64,000 nt of DNA, from NCBI GenBank assembly GCA_047600785.1, contig JASGKH010000002.1:1240001-1304000 (forward strand), in the 5' to 3' direction. Source of the DNA: Breznakibacter sp047600785 (GTDB lineage Bacteria > Bacteroidota > Bacteroidia > Bacteroidales > Marinilabiliaceae). The first letter of the stretch is position 1. Every line of letters begins with the position of its first letter. Positions 46,083-55,320 of this stretch are shown piece after piece. Below the pieces are notes generated by a model that saw nothing but the letters and a program-made list of their open reading frames with translations, made no database searches and was not told the DNA's origin. The position numbers and the translations under genes were made by a program.

Positions 46083-46826
46083 TTACTTTAAAACCTCGTT
46101 TAAAAACAGCAACGTGTGCTGCCAGGCCCTTTTGGCCATTGCTTCGTTATATTCGGGCGACGCGGGATTGGTAAACGTATGGCCGCAATGTGCATACGTA
46201 ACAATTTGCCAATCGGCGTTCCCGTCGTTCATTTCCTTCACCAGGTTATCGTAGTCTTGCCGGGTCACACTTTTATCTTCGGCAGGATGTTCCACCAAAA
46301 TCTTTGCGCTCAAAGTGCCATTTTCCCGGTCGGCACTTTTGGATAAGCCACCGTGGATGGAAACCACACCGACCACCGGCAAACCGCCACGTGCCGCCTC
46401 CAAAGCACCCGTGCCTCCAAAACAATAACCGATAACGGCAACCTTGTCCGGTAAAGCCCCTTGTTTTTTCAGCTCTTCCAATGCCAGCGAAATGCGGTGT
46501 TGGTAGGCCTTGTAATCTTGCTTGTATTGCGTGGCGATCCTGGCAGCCCCGGCGTTGTCTTTCGGAACATTTCCTTCGCCATAGATGTCAGCCACAAACG
46601 CAATGTACCCTTGCTTTTCCAAATCAGACGCAGCATTTCTGGCTTCGTCATCAATGCCTTTCCAAGCCGGAAGGATCAGCACCCCCGGAAGTTTTTTCCC
46701 CGCATTGGAAGTGACCAATCCGTTCAGTGTTTGCGTGCCATCGGCATATTTTACCGGCTTCAGCGGCTGTGCCCCGGTGATGTGTACGGCTCCCATAAGC
46801 AATAGGATTGAAAAGATCGTTTTCAT
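46083..46826 (-). CDS. Dienelactone hydrolase family protein, exported
   Basis: 247 aa from the ATG at 46826, which begins a signal peptide (MKTIFSILLLMGAVHITGAQ). Nucleophile C135 in GYCFGG, with Asp in HPAEDKS and His in CGHTFTN completing the Cys-Asp-His triad. DLH enzymes open lactones of chloroaromatic breakdown, but most relatives have other, unknown substrates. Next to the ADH gene; the 181-bp gap to the next aldo/keto reductase may hold a promoter. Confidence 0.92.
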   Translation of the reverse strand: MKTIFSILLLMGAVHITGAQPLKPVKYADGTQTLNGLVTSNAGKKLPGVLILPAWKGIDDEARNAASDLEKQGYIAFVADIYGEGNVPKDNAGAARIATQYKQDYKAYQHRISLALEELKKQGALPDKVAVIGYCFGGTGALEAARGGLPVVGVVSIHGGLSKSADRENGTLSAKILVEHPAEDKSVTRQDYDNLVKEMNDGNADWQIVTYAHCGHTFTNPASPEYNEAMAKRAWQHTLLFLNEVLK

Positions 46827-47007
46827 TGTAGTTGGTTTATTGTTTGTATTTCTCACAACAGCATTAACGAGCTATGCACGGGCCAAGCGATCCGTCCGAA
46901 ACTGAAATCCCCGCAGCCTTTTATTGGTTAAACAACAAATACACGACCTGTTCGGTTTCATCAATATTTTTCCGAACCCTAAGAAATCCGATATTTCCGG
47001 GAACGGA

Positions 47008-47865
47008 TCACTTATCGGGCCTATTGATCCTGTCGGGCCAAATGTCCGGCAGTTCCCCGCTAAAACCCATTTCGGGCAGTCCGTCTATCTGTTCCATCTC
47101 CTCTTCCGATAATTTAAAATCGAATATGCGGATATTATCTTCAATTCTTGAAACCGATGCCGACTTTGGGATCGGAACGGCACCGTGTTGCAGCACCCAT
47201 CGCAGACAAACCTGGGAAACAGACTTGCCATGTTTGTGGGCCAAGGACTTTAGCAGGTCATTTTCGAAAACCCGTCCTCTTGCCAAAGGCGACCAGGCTT
47301 CCACCACAATCTTGTGTTGTTCGCAAAATTCGGTCACTTCCGGTTGCCAGTATCCCGGATGGAATTCAATCTGGTTAACGGCGGGAATGATGTTTGCGGT
47401 ATGGAAAAGAGCTTCCAGATGTTCCGGCCAAAAGTTACTGACCCCAATGGATTTTATTTTTCCATCGGCCTGTAATTCTTCCATCGCACGCCAGGTTCTA
47501 GCATTTACCTTTTGCCAGTCGTCAAAGTTTTTGGCGTTCGCCGGCCAATGTACCAGATATAAATCGATGTAATCGATCTGTAATTTCCTCAGGGAATCGG
47601 CAAACGCAATTCGGGTGTTTTCGTAACCAATGTTTTCCCGCCACACTTTGGTGGTAACAAATATCTCTTCCCGTGGGATACCGCTGGCTTTGATGCCTTT
47701 GGCAACAGCTTCTTCGTTATCGTATTTGGCCGCGGTATCAATTAACCGGTACCCTTTCCCAAGGGCGGTTTTCACCGATTCGATACTTTCCTGTTCTGTG
47801 GTTTTATAAGTGCCAAAACCGATTGCAGGAATTTCGTTGCCGTCGTTTAATGTTATTCTCTCCAT
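47008..47865 (-). CDS. Aldo/keto reductase (2,5-diketogluconate reductase type)
   Basis: 285 aa from the ATG at 47865 (MERITLNDGNEIPAIGFGTY, the family start). Tetrad: D and Y in LIDTAAKYDNE, K in VTTKVW, H in LVHWPAN; C-terminal NADPH loop PIPKSASVSRI. Unlike the AKR at 39743 it belongs to the AKR5 group. Reduces aldehydes such as methylglyoxal in related bacteria; the role here is inferred from family. Confidence 0.93.
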   Translation of the reverse strand: MERITLNDGNEIPAIGFGTYKTTEQESIESVKTALGKGYRLIDTAAKYDNEEAVAKGIKASGIPREEIFVTTKVWRENIGYENTRIAFADSLRKLQIDYIDLYLVHWPANAKNFDDWQKVNARTWRAMEELQADGKIKSIGVSNFWPEHLEALFHTANIIPAVNQIEFHPGYWQPEVTEFCEQHKIVVEAWSPLARGRVFENDLLKSLAHKHGKSVSQVCLRWVLQHGAVPIPKSASVSRIEDNIRIFDFKLSEEEMEQIDGLPEMGFSGELPDIWPDRINRPDK

Positions 47866-47943
47866 ATGGTGAAATTTTAGTCCAAGGCTCGTGTTGGGAG
47901 CCATAGCCGGTTTCTCGTTTTATAGACAGTAATTTACGAATCT

Positions 47944-48888
47944 TTAAATTATCAGGCCTTTTCCCAGAATACCTTTTTCAGTCAGTTCGTTGTACTGCTC
48001 ATTATCGTGCGCGCACAACACGGTGACGTTCCTTTCCGTTTTCATGATACGGTTCAGCCATTTATATTGCGCCATCAATTGCGTTTCATTTTCGCTGACC
48101 CAGGATGCATTTTTCATCCGTTCCTTTACGATGTTTTCCATCGACCAGCCGCTGTCGACACTATGGATAAATTCCCGCCCGTTCTCCAGCCGGATGTACA
48201 GCATTTTGGAATCGGGGGTATGGCCCGGCGTTTTAAAGATGACAACACCCGGCGTAAGGGGGTAATATTTTTCAAAATCGGTGACTATAAACCGGTTAAC
48301 CTTTTCGCGATCGATCGCCACAGTCGGTTTGTGCGGGTGGTCAACCAACAAATCGGCAGTATCGTTGGATACCCATACTTTATGGGCCAGATCATCAAAC
48401 TTCTCCGAACGGATAACTCCTGCGCTGTGGTCGGCATGATAATGTGTAAGGACAATGAGACTGGCCCCGCCCAATGCTTGTTCCACCTGGTTGAAATTTT
48501 CCGGATAATAAGGCTCTTCTGTTTTCCCAAAGGTGCGGTGTGTTTCCAAATCCATGCCCGAATCGAGCATGACCGTTCCTTGCGGATAGACCAACTGATA
48601 AACCGATCGTGAGAGGGTCATCTTCCTATCCGGGCTCTCGCCCTTCACCACCACACTGGCCGGTCTGATGGTGTCGGCCACTTTTGTAACATTGATTTTT
48701 TGGGGCAATGCTCCGGGAACAACGCCCGACAGCTTACGCAATTCATCCATGTCCGGCAAAAAAAGATCGGTTCCGTTCACCGGGCTTTCTTCCACAGCCT
48801 TTCCATAAGGCCTTGAAAACAAAGACACCGGGAATGACAGCGAAAGGCCCAACAGCCCGGACATATTTAAAAAATCCCTTCTTTTCAT
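47944..48888 (-). CDS. MBL-fold metallo-hydrolase with Tat-like signal
   Basis: 314 aa from the ATG at 48888, giving MKRRDFLNMSGLLGLSLSF, a twin-arginine-like signal. Zinc motif HYHADH (in LTHYHADHSAG) plus later His and Asp ligands (VDSGWS, CAHDNEQY). Resembles lactonase-type metallo-beta-lactamase proteins such as AHL lactonases. Probably hydrolyses a lactone or ester in the periplasm. Confidence 0.88.
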   Translation of the reverse strand: MKRRDFLNMSGLLGLSLSFPVSLFSRPYGKAVEESPVNGTDLFLPDMDELRKLSGVVPGALPQKINVTKVADTIRPASVVVKGESPDRKMTLSRSVYQLVYPQGTVMLDSGMDLETHRTFGKTEEPYYPENFNQVEQALGGASLIVLTHYHADHSAGVIRSEKFDDLAHKVWVSNDTADLLVDHPHKPTVAIDREKVNRFIVTDFEKYYPLTPGVVIFKTPGHTPDSKMLYIRLENGREFIHSVDSGWSMENIVKERMKNASWVSENETQLMAQYKWLNRIMKTERNVTVLCAHDNEQYNELTEKGILGKGLII

Positions 48889-48947
48889 TTTTCCGTTTTT
48901 ATAAGATGACTTTCTTTTTCCGCATTTGAACCAATCCAGCCGTTTGT

Positions 48948-50333
48948 TCACCTGTGCCTCACGTTAAGGGCATCGTGCTTTCCGATACCGAAGAACTCAA
49001 TGACACAACCCAGCCCAACAAGGGCCACCAACTGCAGGGCCAGACGAAAATCTTCCATTTGGTAACTGTTCCCATGCCCATGACTGGCAGCCGAAAAGTG
49101 GAGCAACGTAGCCCCAAACGTAATCCCCAATGCAATGGCAAGCTGTTGCATGGTGATGTACAGCGTATTGGCGTTGCTCATGCTTTTGGGCGCAATATCG
49201 GCATAAGCCAGCGTGTTTAAACCGCTGAATTGCATGGAACGGGTCAGGCCGGCGGCAAACAATAATGCGATGACCAACCAGTGGGGTGTGGAAGGTTCCA
49301 GGTACGATTGCAAAAAAATGGCCAACGCCAGCAATACTCCGTTGACAGTGAGGATTGCCCTGAAATTGAACCGACGTATGATCCAGATGGCTGCAGACTT
49401 CATTACCAGATTGCCAATCATGCTGGACATGTAAAGCAAACCTGCGTTAAAAGCATCCAACCCAAAACCGATCTGAAAAAACAACGGCAAAAGGTACGGG
49501 GCCGTATTGATCACAATTTTTGTAAGTGTGCCCGACAAAACGGTGACGCGGAACGTTTTAACCTTCAACACGGAATAGTCGATCAACGGATGGGGAGATT
49601 TCAGCGAATGCCAAACCGAACCGCCCAAGAGGAACAGGGCTCCCGGAATCAGAACGGTCACGATGGACATATCAACATGCTCCTTACTAAGCAGTTCAAT
49701 CCCGACCATCAGGCAAAGCAGCCCGGAGCTGCTCAGGATAAAGCCAAACCAATCCAGTAACCGCCCATTGGCTCCTCTATGGTTCGGAATGTATTTCAGA
49801 GCGAGGATGATGGCCAAAATACCTAAAGGAATGTTGATAAAGAAAATCCAGTGCCAGCTCAGATAAGTGGTGAAAAAACCGCCCAGAAAAGGCCCGCAGA
49901 TAGGTCCGGCCAAACCGGGCCATGTGATATAAGCGATGGCCGCCACCAAATCCTTTTTGGAAGTATTGCCCAGTACGGCCAATTGTCCAACCGGAACCAT
50001 CATGGCTCCGGAAATTCCCTGAAGCACCCTGGACATTACGAACATGGGAAGCGAAGTGGACAATCCGCACAAGACCGAACTGGCCAAAAAACTACCAATG
50101 GCCGAGCAAAATACGGCACGTGTCCCATAACGGTCGGCAATCCAACCGCTGATAGGGATGAACACAACCAACATAACCACATATGCCGTAACCCCCATGC
50201 TCATGCCTACCGCATCCACGTTAAAATCTTTCGCCATTTGGGGAATGGCCGTGGTAATGGCGGTGCTGTCCAGATTTTCCATCAGGAAAGCCCCGCCAAC
50301 GATCAGGGATATGATGAGAGATCGCCGCTGCAT
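48948..50333 (-). CDS. MFS drug efflux transporter (EmrB/QacA DHA2 type)
   Basis: 461 aa with about 14 hydrophobic helices. N-terminal MENLDSTAITTAIPQMAKDF is the DHA2 signature, followed by GWIADRYGTRAVF and the motif LGGFFTTYLSWHWIFFINIPLG. Exports cationic or other toxic compounds. 17 bp after the DoxX gene, so likely one transcript with it. Confidence 0.92.
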   Translation of the reverse strand: MQRRSLIISLIVGGAFLMENLDSTAITTAIPQMAKDFNVDAVGMSMGVTAYVVMLVVFIPISGWIADRYGTRAVFCSAIGSFLASSVLCGLSTSLPMFVMSRVLQGISGAMMVPVGQLAVLGNTSKKDLVAAIAYITWPGLAGPICGPFLGGFFTTYLSWHWIFFINIPLGILAIILALKYIPNHRGANGRLLDWFGFILSSSGLLCLMVGIELLSKEHVDMSIVTVLIPGALFLLGGSVWHSLKSPHPLIDYSVLKVKTFRVTVLSGTLTKIVINTAPYLLPLFFQIGFGLDAFNAGLLYMSSMIGNLVMKSAAIWIIRRFNFRAILTVNGVLLALAIFLQSYLEPSTPHWLVIALLFAAGLTRSMQFSGLNTLAYADIAPKSMSNANTLYITMQQLAIALGITFGATLLHFSAASHGHGNSYQMEDFRLALQLVALVGLGCVIEFFGIGKHDALNVRHR

Positions 50334-50350
50334 AAACCGACATCTATAAA

Positions 50351-50749
50351 TTAACTGGCCTGTTGTTTATCCCCGGATTGGCCATTCTTTTCAACAAACC
50401 ACAACAATCCGGACAGATAAAAGGCATGGATCAGCTGGGCCTCAATGGCCGACCAATTTTCGATGGAAGAACTGCCAAGTATTAAAATGCCCATTAACGA
50501 CAATGCGGCATATATGCTGCATTTGGGCTTAACGCCCAATAACAATAGCAATCCCAGCAAAGTCTCTACGAGCGGCAACACGTACGCCCAAACCTGTACG
50601 AGCCCTGCGGGTAAAACCGAATGCCCCATCGTGCCCACCATCCATTCGCTAAAAGCCGCCAGTTTAGGCAAACGCACCAATCCGTGACCAAGCAACGACA
50701 AGGCAACCGGTAACCGCATAAAGAAAAACGTGGCATTAAACTCTTTCAT
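50351..50749 (-). CDS. DoxX family membrane protein
   Basis: 132 aa from the ATG at 50749 (MKEFNATFFFMRLPVALSLLGHG); the longer frame upstream has no support. Four predicted membrane helices and a GHGLVRLP motif, typical of DoxX-like proteins, which elsewhere work with redox enzymes in oxidant defence. First gene of the cluster and divergent from the AraC gene; the 395-bp gap presumably holds both promoters. Confidence 0.85.
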   Translation of the reverse strand: MKEFNATFFFMRLPVALSLLGHGLVRLPKLAAFSEWMVGTMGHSVLPAGLVQVWAYVLPLVETLLGLLLLLGVKPKCSIYAALSLMGILILGSSSIENWSAIEAQLIHAFYLSGLLWFVEKNGQSGDKQQAS

Positions 50750-51144
50750 AATGAATATGTTTAAATAATTATTCCATGCCGGTGCCATCTTCCGCTCTTT
50801 CCGAACAAGAAGATACCGGATATCAAAACCGGCATCGGGGATCTCTGGTGTTTTTTCCATCCCATCACCCTTATTCCCCAATCGGTTCAAAGTTGCAACA
50901 GCCAAAACACAAATAACTTGTATTTTTACATTAAAAAACTGAAGAATTATTAGACACCTTTGTACTTTGGATAAAACTGTCCGCTGCCGTACGCACCACC
51001 AGGTCTAGACCAACATTGACCGAAAGTACCCGTGTTGCCGGTTTTCGCACAAAAGAGGCATGATTATTCGTTTAATCCGCCTCAAGCGTGCAATTTATGG
51101 TTCAGGACAGGCCCATAAACCAAACATATAATAAAGATAAGCCC

Positions 51145-52005
51145 ATGAAAAAGAAACAATTCGAACTACTTGAAATAGAGACCACCGAATACGAACACTA
51201 CAACCTGCCCAACCACAGCCATACATATTACGAGATCATTTACATCGCAAAAGGAAGTGGAATGCACCATCTTAACTCTGCTTTGTTGCCCTACAAATGC
51301 GGCGACTTGTTCCTTGTTTCGCCCGAAGACAGACACCACCTTGTTTACAGCAAACAGACGAAACTGGTATTCATAAAATTCACCGATAACTATTTTTTGG
51401 GCAACCGGCATCTGTCCCCCGACATCTTTGCCTCGAAAAACCCGCTATCCATTATGCGGAAACAGTTGTTTAAAGAGGAAAAACTGATTTTTGGAGAGCC
51501 TTGCAAAACCATCCTTCGGAAAACCATTGAGAACATTTTGTCCTACAACTGCCAAAAGGATGTGTCCACCTCTCCCATCGTATTTTACCAAATCCTTTCC
51601 ATTTTTGGGATCATTGAAGAGGCCGCCGCCAAACTAAGCTTAAGGATCGACGACGGCATGCCGAACAAAGAAGACCTGATCACGTATGTCCACCAGCATA
51701 TTTACACCCCCGAAAAAATCAGGATAAAGCACATTGCCGGGCACTTCAACATATCGGCTAACTATTTCAGCGCCTATTTTAAAAGCAATTTCGGAATATC
51801 TTTGCGCGAATACGTGAACGACTACCGGATGAGGTTGATAGAAAAGCGGCTGGAGGCAGGCCAAAGCACCATCAAACAGATAGCTTACGAATTCGGCTTT
51901 GCCGATGAGAGCCACCTGTCGAACTATTTCAGCTCAAGGAAAAAAATCGCCCCCGGTTCATACAAACAGCACCAAACGGGCATTGCACGGAAAGAAAGGG
52001 TATGA
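51145..52005 (+). CDS. AraC family transcriptional regulator
   Basis: 286 aa from the ATG at 51145. The N-terminal cupin-like sensor (HSHTYYEIIYIAKGSGMHHLN) precedes two helix-turn-helix motifs (about 195-285: IRIKHIAGHFNISANYFSAYFK and IKQIAYEFGFADESHLSNYFS). Divergently placed from the eleven-gene redox/efflux cluster and so its likely activator. The effector is unknown. Confidence 0.92.
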   Translation: MKKKQFELLEIETTEYEHYNLPNHSHTYYEIIYIAKGSGMHHLNSALLPYKCGDLFLVSPEDRHHLVYSKQTKLVFIKFTDNYFLGNRHLSPDIFASKNPLSIMRKQLFKEEKLIFGEPCKTILRKTIENILSYNCQKDVSTSPIVFYQILSIFGIIEEAAAKLSLRIDDGMPNKEDLITYVHQHIYTPEKIRIKHIAGHFNISANYFSAYFKSNFGISLREYVNDYRMRLIEKRLEAGQSTIKQIAYEFGFADESHLSNYFSSRKKIAPGSYKQHQTGIARKERV

Positions 52006-52087
52006 GTACGCCAATGGCGTCGGACCAGACGCCCCGAAGAAACACGGAAACGGCTCCCGTAGCCGATCCGGGCGCAAAGGTCCTGGG

Positions 52088-52597
52088 CTATTTTACTTTC
52101 AGGGGGATGCCCGAAACCATCAGATAGACTTCCGATGCAGTGGCGGCAATGTACTGGTTCATCCATCCCTGAAGGTCGGAAAATTTGCGATGCAGTTCGT
52201 TTTCTCCGTGGCCTCCCATCCCAATCTCGTTGGTGACGACAATAAACGTGGCATCTCTTTTCGCCAACAGATCGAACTCAGCCCTGGCTTCGCCCAGTGA
52301 TTTGTCAACGTCCGACTGGTTATCGAAAAAAAAATTGGTCAACCAAAGTGTCACACAATCCACCAACACCACCCTCCCATCCAGGTCGTGCGTTGCAAGA
52401 TGCTTCTCTTCCTCAAGGTTGGTCCACCGCCGGTCACGGTCATTGATGTGCCTTTGTATCCGTTGCCGGTGATCTTCGTCCCAAACGCGCGAAGTAGCCA
52501 GATAGACCGGATTGGACGACAACTCCAGCGCCATACGCTGTGCAAACGAACTTTTTCCCGACCGCTGCCCCCCCGTAACAAGAATGATGTGCGCCAT
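52088..52597 (-). CDS. cobU: Adenosylcobinamide kinase/guanylyltransferase
   Basis: 169 aa from the ATG at 52597 (an upstream TTG is less likely). P-loop GGQRSGKSS (9-17), LVDCVTLWLTN and VTNEIGMGG, the standard CobU/CobP pattern. It phosphorylates adenosylcobinamide and attaches GMP in cobalamin assembly. The start lies 4 bp before the cobC end, so the two are tightly linked. Confidence 0.96.
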   Translation of the reverse strand: MAHIILVTGGQRSGKSSFAQRMALELSSNPVYLATSRVWDEDHRQRIQRHINDRDRRWTNLEEEKHLATHDLDGRVVLVDCVTLWLTNFFFDNQSDVDKSLGEARAEFDLLAKRDATFIVVTNEIGMGGHGENELHRKFSDLQGWMNQYIAATASEVYLMVSGIPLKVK

Positions 52598-52601
52598 GGT
52601 G

Positions 52602-53171
52602 TCAGACAAATTGAAGTTGGTAACTGTTCCCGTCGTGCCAGGTCAACTTAAGCACGGCTCCGTAAGCCAGCTCCAGGTTAAAGATTTTTGAGTGCGGGAT
52701 ATCCAGCAACGCCATCAGCAACGAACGGATGACCCCGCTGTGGCAAACCACCGCGATTCGATCGTGCGAATCGGGAATAACAGCATTTTGCCATGCGTCG
52801 ACCACCCGGTCGTAAAGCATGGCAAACGATTCGCCGCCAGGGGCCGCAGTATCCCAAAACCCATCGGCCCACTTTTGGAAAATCTCCTGGTCCAGTTCGT
52901 CCCAACGTTTCATCTCCCACCGGCCAAAATCCAATTCTTTTAAACGATCGTCGGCCATGGTCCGTGCATAACCGAAAAGGCCGTTGGCCAACAACGTACA
53001 ACGGCTAAGCGGACTGGTAAAGACCATCTCGGGCTCAAAACCGTCCAGTTTTGATTTTATTTCGTTCCTTTCGGCTGCAAAGGTTTCGGCCAACGGCAGA
53101 TCAGTGGCCCCGTAACAAATGCCCTTGCCTACATTGGGCGTGGTATGGCGGATGAGATAGATGGTTTTCAT
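52602..53171 (-). CDS. cobC: Alpha-ribazole phosphatase (histidine phosphatase)
   Basis: 189 aa. Histidine phosphatase motif LIRHT (R8, H9 nucleophile), SRCTLLA, ELDFGRWE and VVCHSGVIRSLL. Placed between cobU and cobS, it most likely removes the phosphate from alpha-ribazole-5-phosphate or cobalamin-5-phosphate. Confidence 0.9.
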   Translation of the reverse strand: MKTIYLIRHTTPNVGKGICYGATDLPLAETFAAERNEIKSKLDGFEPEMVFTSPLSRCTLLANGLFGYARTMADDRLKELDFGRWEMKRWDELDQEIFQKWADGFWDTAAPGGESFAMLYDRVVDAWQNAVIPDSHDRIAVVCHSGVIRSLLMALLDIPHSKIFNLELAYGAVLKLTWHDGNSYQLQFV

Positions 53172-53281
53172 TTTAAGTTCTAAATACTGAGATTAAAGTT
53201 TTCGATCCAGGCCGATAGTGGATGCATCCGGGCGGGCATGGGCATTTCAGCACGGGCTGTCTGTGCCTTGTGGTTTCCAAA

Positions 53282-53347
53282 AGGTTAACCTTTTTGATAA
53301 AAACCAGTATCCCTTTTGAGGAAAACCAGTAACCCTTTTCCAACCTA
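53282..53347. repeat. 22-bp-period repeat (three units) between cobC and cobS
   Basis: Three units of 22 bp start at 53282, 53304 and 53326. Units 2 and 3 share CCAGTA-CCCTTTT, and unit 1 contains the palindrome GGTTAACC in the same phase. The last unit runs into the cobS stop. The rest of 53172-53281 holds no gene. Confidence 0.6.
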
Positions 53348-54112
53348 TGCCCCCCAAGCAACCAGCGCAACAATAGCCAGATAGGCCGTCAGTTCCGTGA
53401 CCTGCTGTACCGATCCGAGACAATCGCCCGTATAACCGCCGATCCATTTGACAAACCATCGCTCCATAAAATATTTGGCCAACCACATGGGAACCAATAT
53501 CACCAGATAGTTCCACGATGGCCACATGAAAAAAGCACAAGCACTTATTGTCAACGCGATCACCAGATCCTTTGCCCGCAAATGTTTGGTAACGGGTTTT
53601 GCCTTGCTTGATTCGTCATCGCGCACGTAACCAAGTCGAAACATGGTAGTTACGGCCATGCCGCGGCTAAGCACATGTCCCGTGATAATCGAGGGGACCG
53701 CAATACCTACCGGCATACCGGACAACACGGTATATTTGGCAACAAGCAGCAAAAACATCCCGATGACCCCGTATGCCCCCACGCGCGAATCTTTCATAAT
53801 GGTAAGGATACGGTCCTTGTCCCATCCTCCGCCAAAACCATCGCACACATCGGCAAAACCATCCTCGTGGAAAGCTCCCGTGGCCAATATGGTAGCGGCC
53901 ATCGACAACACGGCGGCCACCTGTGACGAAAACACCTGTGACGCCGCCCAAAATACCAACGCCCCAATGCCGCCCACCACGAAACCGACCAATGGGAAGT
54001 AACGGTTACAGCGGTTCAGTAACTGTTGGCTATAAACAGACCTGACAGGTATACGCGTAAAAAACATCAGTGCAGTGGCAAACAATTGCCATTGGTGCTT
54101 GACTGCTTTCAT
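53345..54112 (-). CDS. cobS: Adenosylcobinamide-GDP ribazoletransferase (cobalamin synthase)
   Basis: 255 aa, a membrane enzyme with about six helices. Family motifs include ALMFFTRIPV near the start, RYFPLVGFVVGGIGA and EDGFADVCDGFGGGWDKDRIL (acidic metal-binding stretch). It joins GDP-cobinamide and alpha-ribazole to form cobalamin. Second in the operon after cobT, with a 53-bp gap. Confidence 0.97.
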   Translation of the reverse strand: MKAVKHQWQLFATALMFFTRIPVRSVYSQQLLNRCNRYFPLVGFVVGGIGALVFWAASQVFSSQVAAVLSMAATILATGAFHEDGFADVCDGFGGGWDKDRILTIMKDSRVGAYGVIGMFLLLVAKYTVLSGMPVGIAVPSIITGHVLSRGMAVTTMFRLGYVRDDESSKAKPVTKHLRAKDLVIALTISACAFFMWPSWNYLVILVPMWLAKYFMERWFVKWIGGYTGDCLGSVQQVTELTAYLAIVALVAWGA

Positions 54113-54165
54113 CGGGATCGAACGGGATTAATACGTGAGACTTGGTTTTGAATACCCGGCACTTA

Positions 54166-55218
54166 TCATGCACCGACCTCGGCCGTGCTTTGGCTCACCC
54201 CTGCCGCTTCAAAGCTGTTCATTTCGTTGATAAAACGTACGGCCGACTCAACCAACGGATAAGCCACGGCTGCCCCGGTCCCTTCACCCAAACGCATGTC
54301 AAGGTGCAGGATGGGGCTTAGTCCCAACGACTCCAGCATAAGCCGATGGCCTTTCTCGTTCGACTGGTGTGATGCAATGCAATAATCCATCACTTGTGGC
54401 TGGATGTATTTTGCCGCCACAAGTGCCGAAGAGGCAATGAACCCATCGACCAGCACCACCATGCCCAGTTCGGCCGCTTTGAGCATTCCTCCCGCCATGG
54501 TGGCAATTTCAAAACCTCCCAGTGCAGATAGAATATCGACAGGATCGGTCACCGACTTGTATTTTTCCAATGCTCTGGTTATGACCGATGCTTTATGCGA
54601 AATCCCGTCGGTCGTCAACCCGGTGCCTGCCCCGCATACCCTTTGGGGCTCTACACGGCAGTACTTGCTGAACAGCGCCGATGCGGCCGTGGTATTGCCG
54701 ATGCCCATTTCGCCAAAGGCCACAATATTGGCCCCGTTTTGCTTTGCGTCCGCCACCAGCGAGGCGCCATTGGCCAAGGCCGTAAGGCATTCCGTTTTAT
54801 CCATGGCCGGTTCAACGGCAAAATTACGGGTCCCGTAAGCCACCTTCTTATCGATCAACATGGCATTGGGCTCAAAATCATGGTTCACCCCGCAATCGAC
54901 CACCCTAAGCTCAAAACCGTGCTGACGGGCAAACACGTTAATGGCCGCCCCTCCCGACAGGAAGTTGTACACCATTTGGTAAGTAACCTCCTGAGGATAT
55001 GGGCTGACCCCTTCGGCAGTGATGCCATGATCGCCTGCACAAACAAAGAAATGCGGATTTTTCAATCCGGGCGACAACGTCCGCTGGATCCGGCAGATCT
55101 GCAACGCCACCTCCTCCAGCTTGCCCAATGATCCGATAGGCTTGGTTTTCAAATCTATCTTTTGCTGTATTTGCATGTCCAACGAACGATCGACCGGTAA
55201 GATATTAAAGTTTGGCAT
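54166..55218 (-). CDS. cobT: Nicotinate-nucleotide-dimethylbenzimidazole phosphoribosyltransferase
   Basis: 350 aa from the ATG at 55218 (MPNFNILPVDRSLDMQIQQ). Contains KPIGSLGKLEE, CAGDHGITAEGVSPYPQEVT, EMGIGNTTAASAL and the C-terminal LDMRLGEGTGAA with the catalytic Glu. It activates the lower ligand of cobalamin. First gene of cobT-S-C-U; no cobalamin riboswitch is visible in the 102-bp gap upstream. Confidence 0.97.
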   Translation of the reverse strand: MPNFNILPVDRSLDMQIQQKIDLKTKPIGSLGKLEEVALQICRIQRTLSPGLKNPHFFVCAGDHGITAEGVSPYPQEVTYQMVYNFLSGGAAINVFARQHGFELRVVDCGVNHDFEPNAMLIDKKVAYGTRNFAVEPAMDKTECLTALANGASLVADAKQNGANIVAFGEMGIGNTTAASALFSKYCRVEPQRVCGAGTGLTTDGISHKASVITRALEKYKSVTDPVDILSALGGFEIATMAGGMLKAAELGMVVLVDGFIASSALVAAKYIQPQVMDYCIASHQSNEKGHRLMLESLGLSPILHLDMRLGEGTGAAVAYPLVESAVRFINEMNSFEAAGVSQSTAEVGA

Positions 55219-55258
55219 AGTTATAAGAAATGGAACTTTAGACAAAAAGATACTTGAT

Positions 55259-55286
55259 ACAAAAAATCCCTGCAACGAGGGACTTT
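55259..55286 (-). terminator. Weak Rho-independent terminator after lolA
   Basis: On the minus strand TCCCT-CGTTGC-AGGGA is followed by TTTTTTG. The stem is only 5 bp but the T-tract is long. 35 bp past the lolA stop. Confidence 0.55.
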
Positions 55287-55320
55287 AAGCGGTAATTCCA
55301 CGGATACAAACAAACATCCT

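Noticed and set aside
55219..55320. Cobalamin riboswitch before cobT
   Set aside because: The gap is about 100 bp and consists mostly of the lolA terminator; no B12-box-like sequence is visible.
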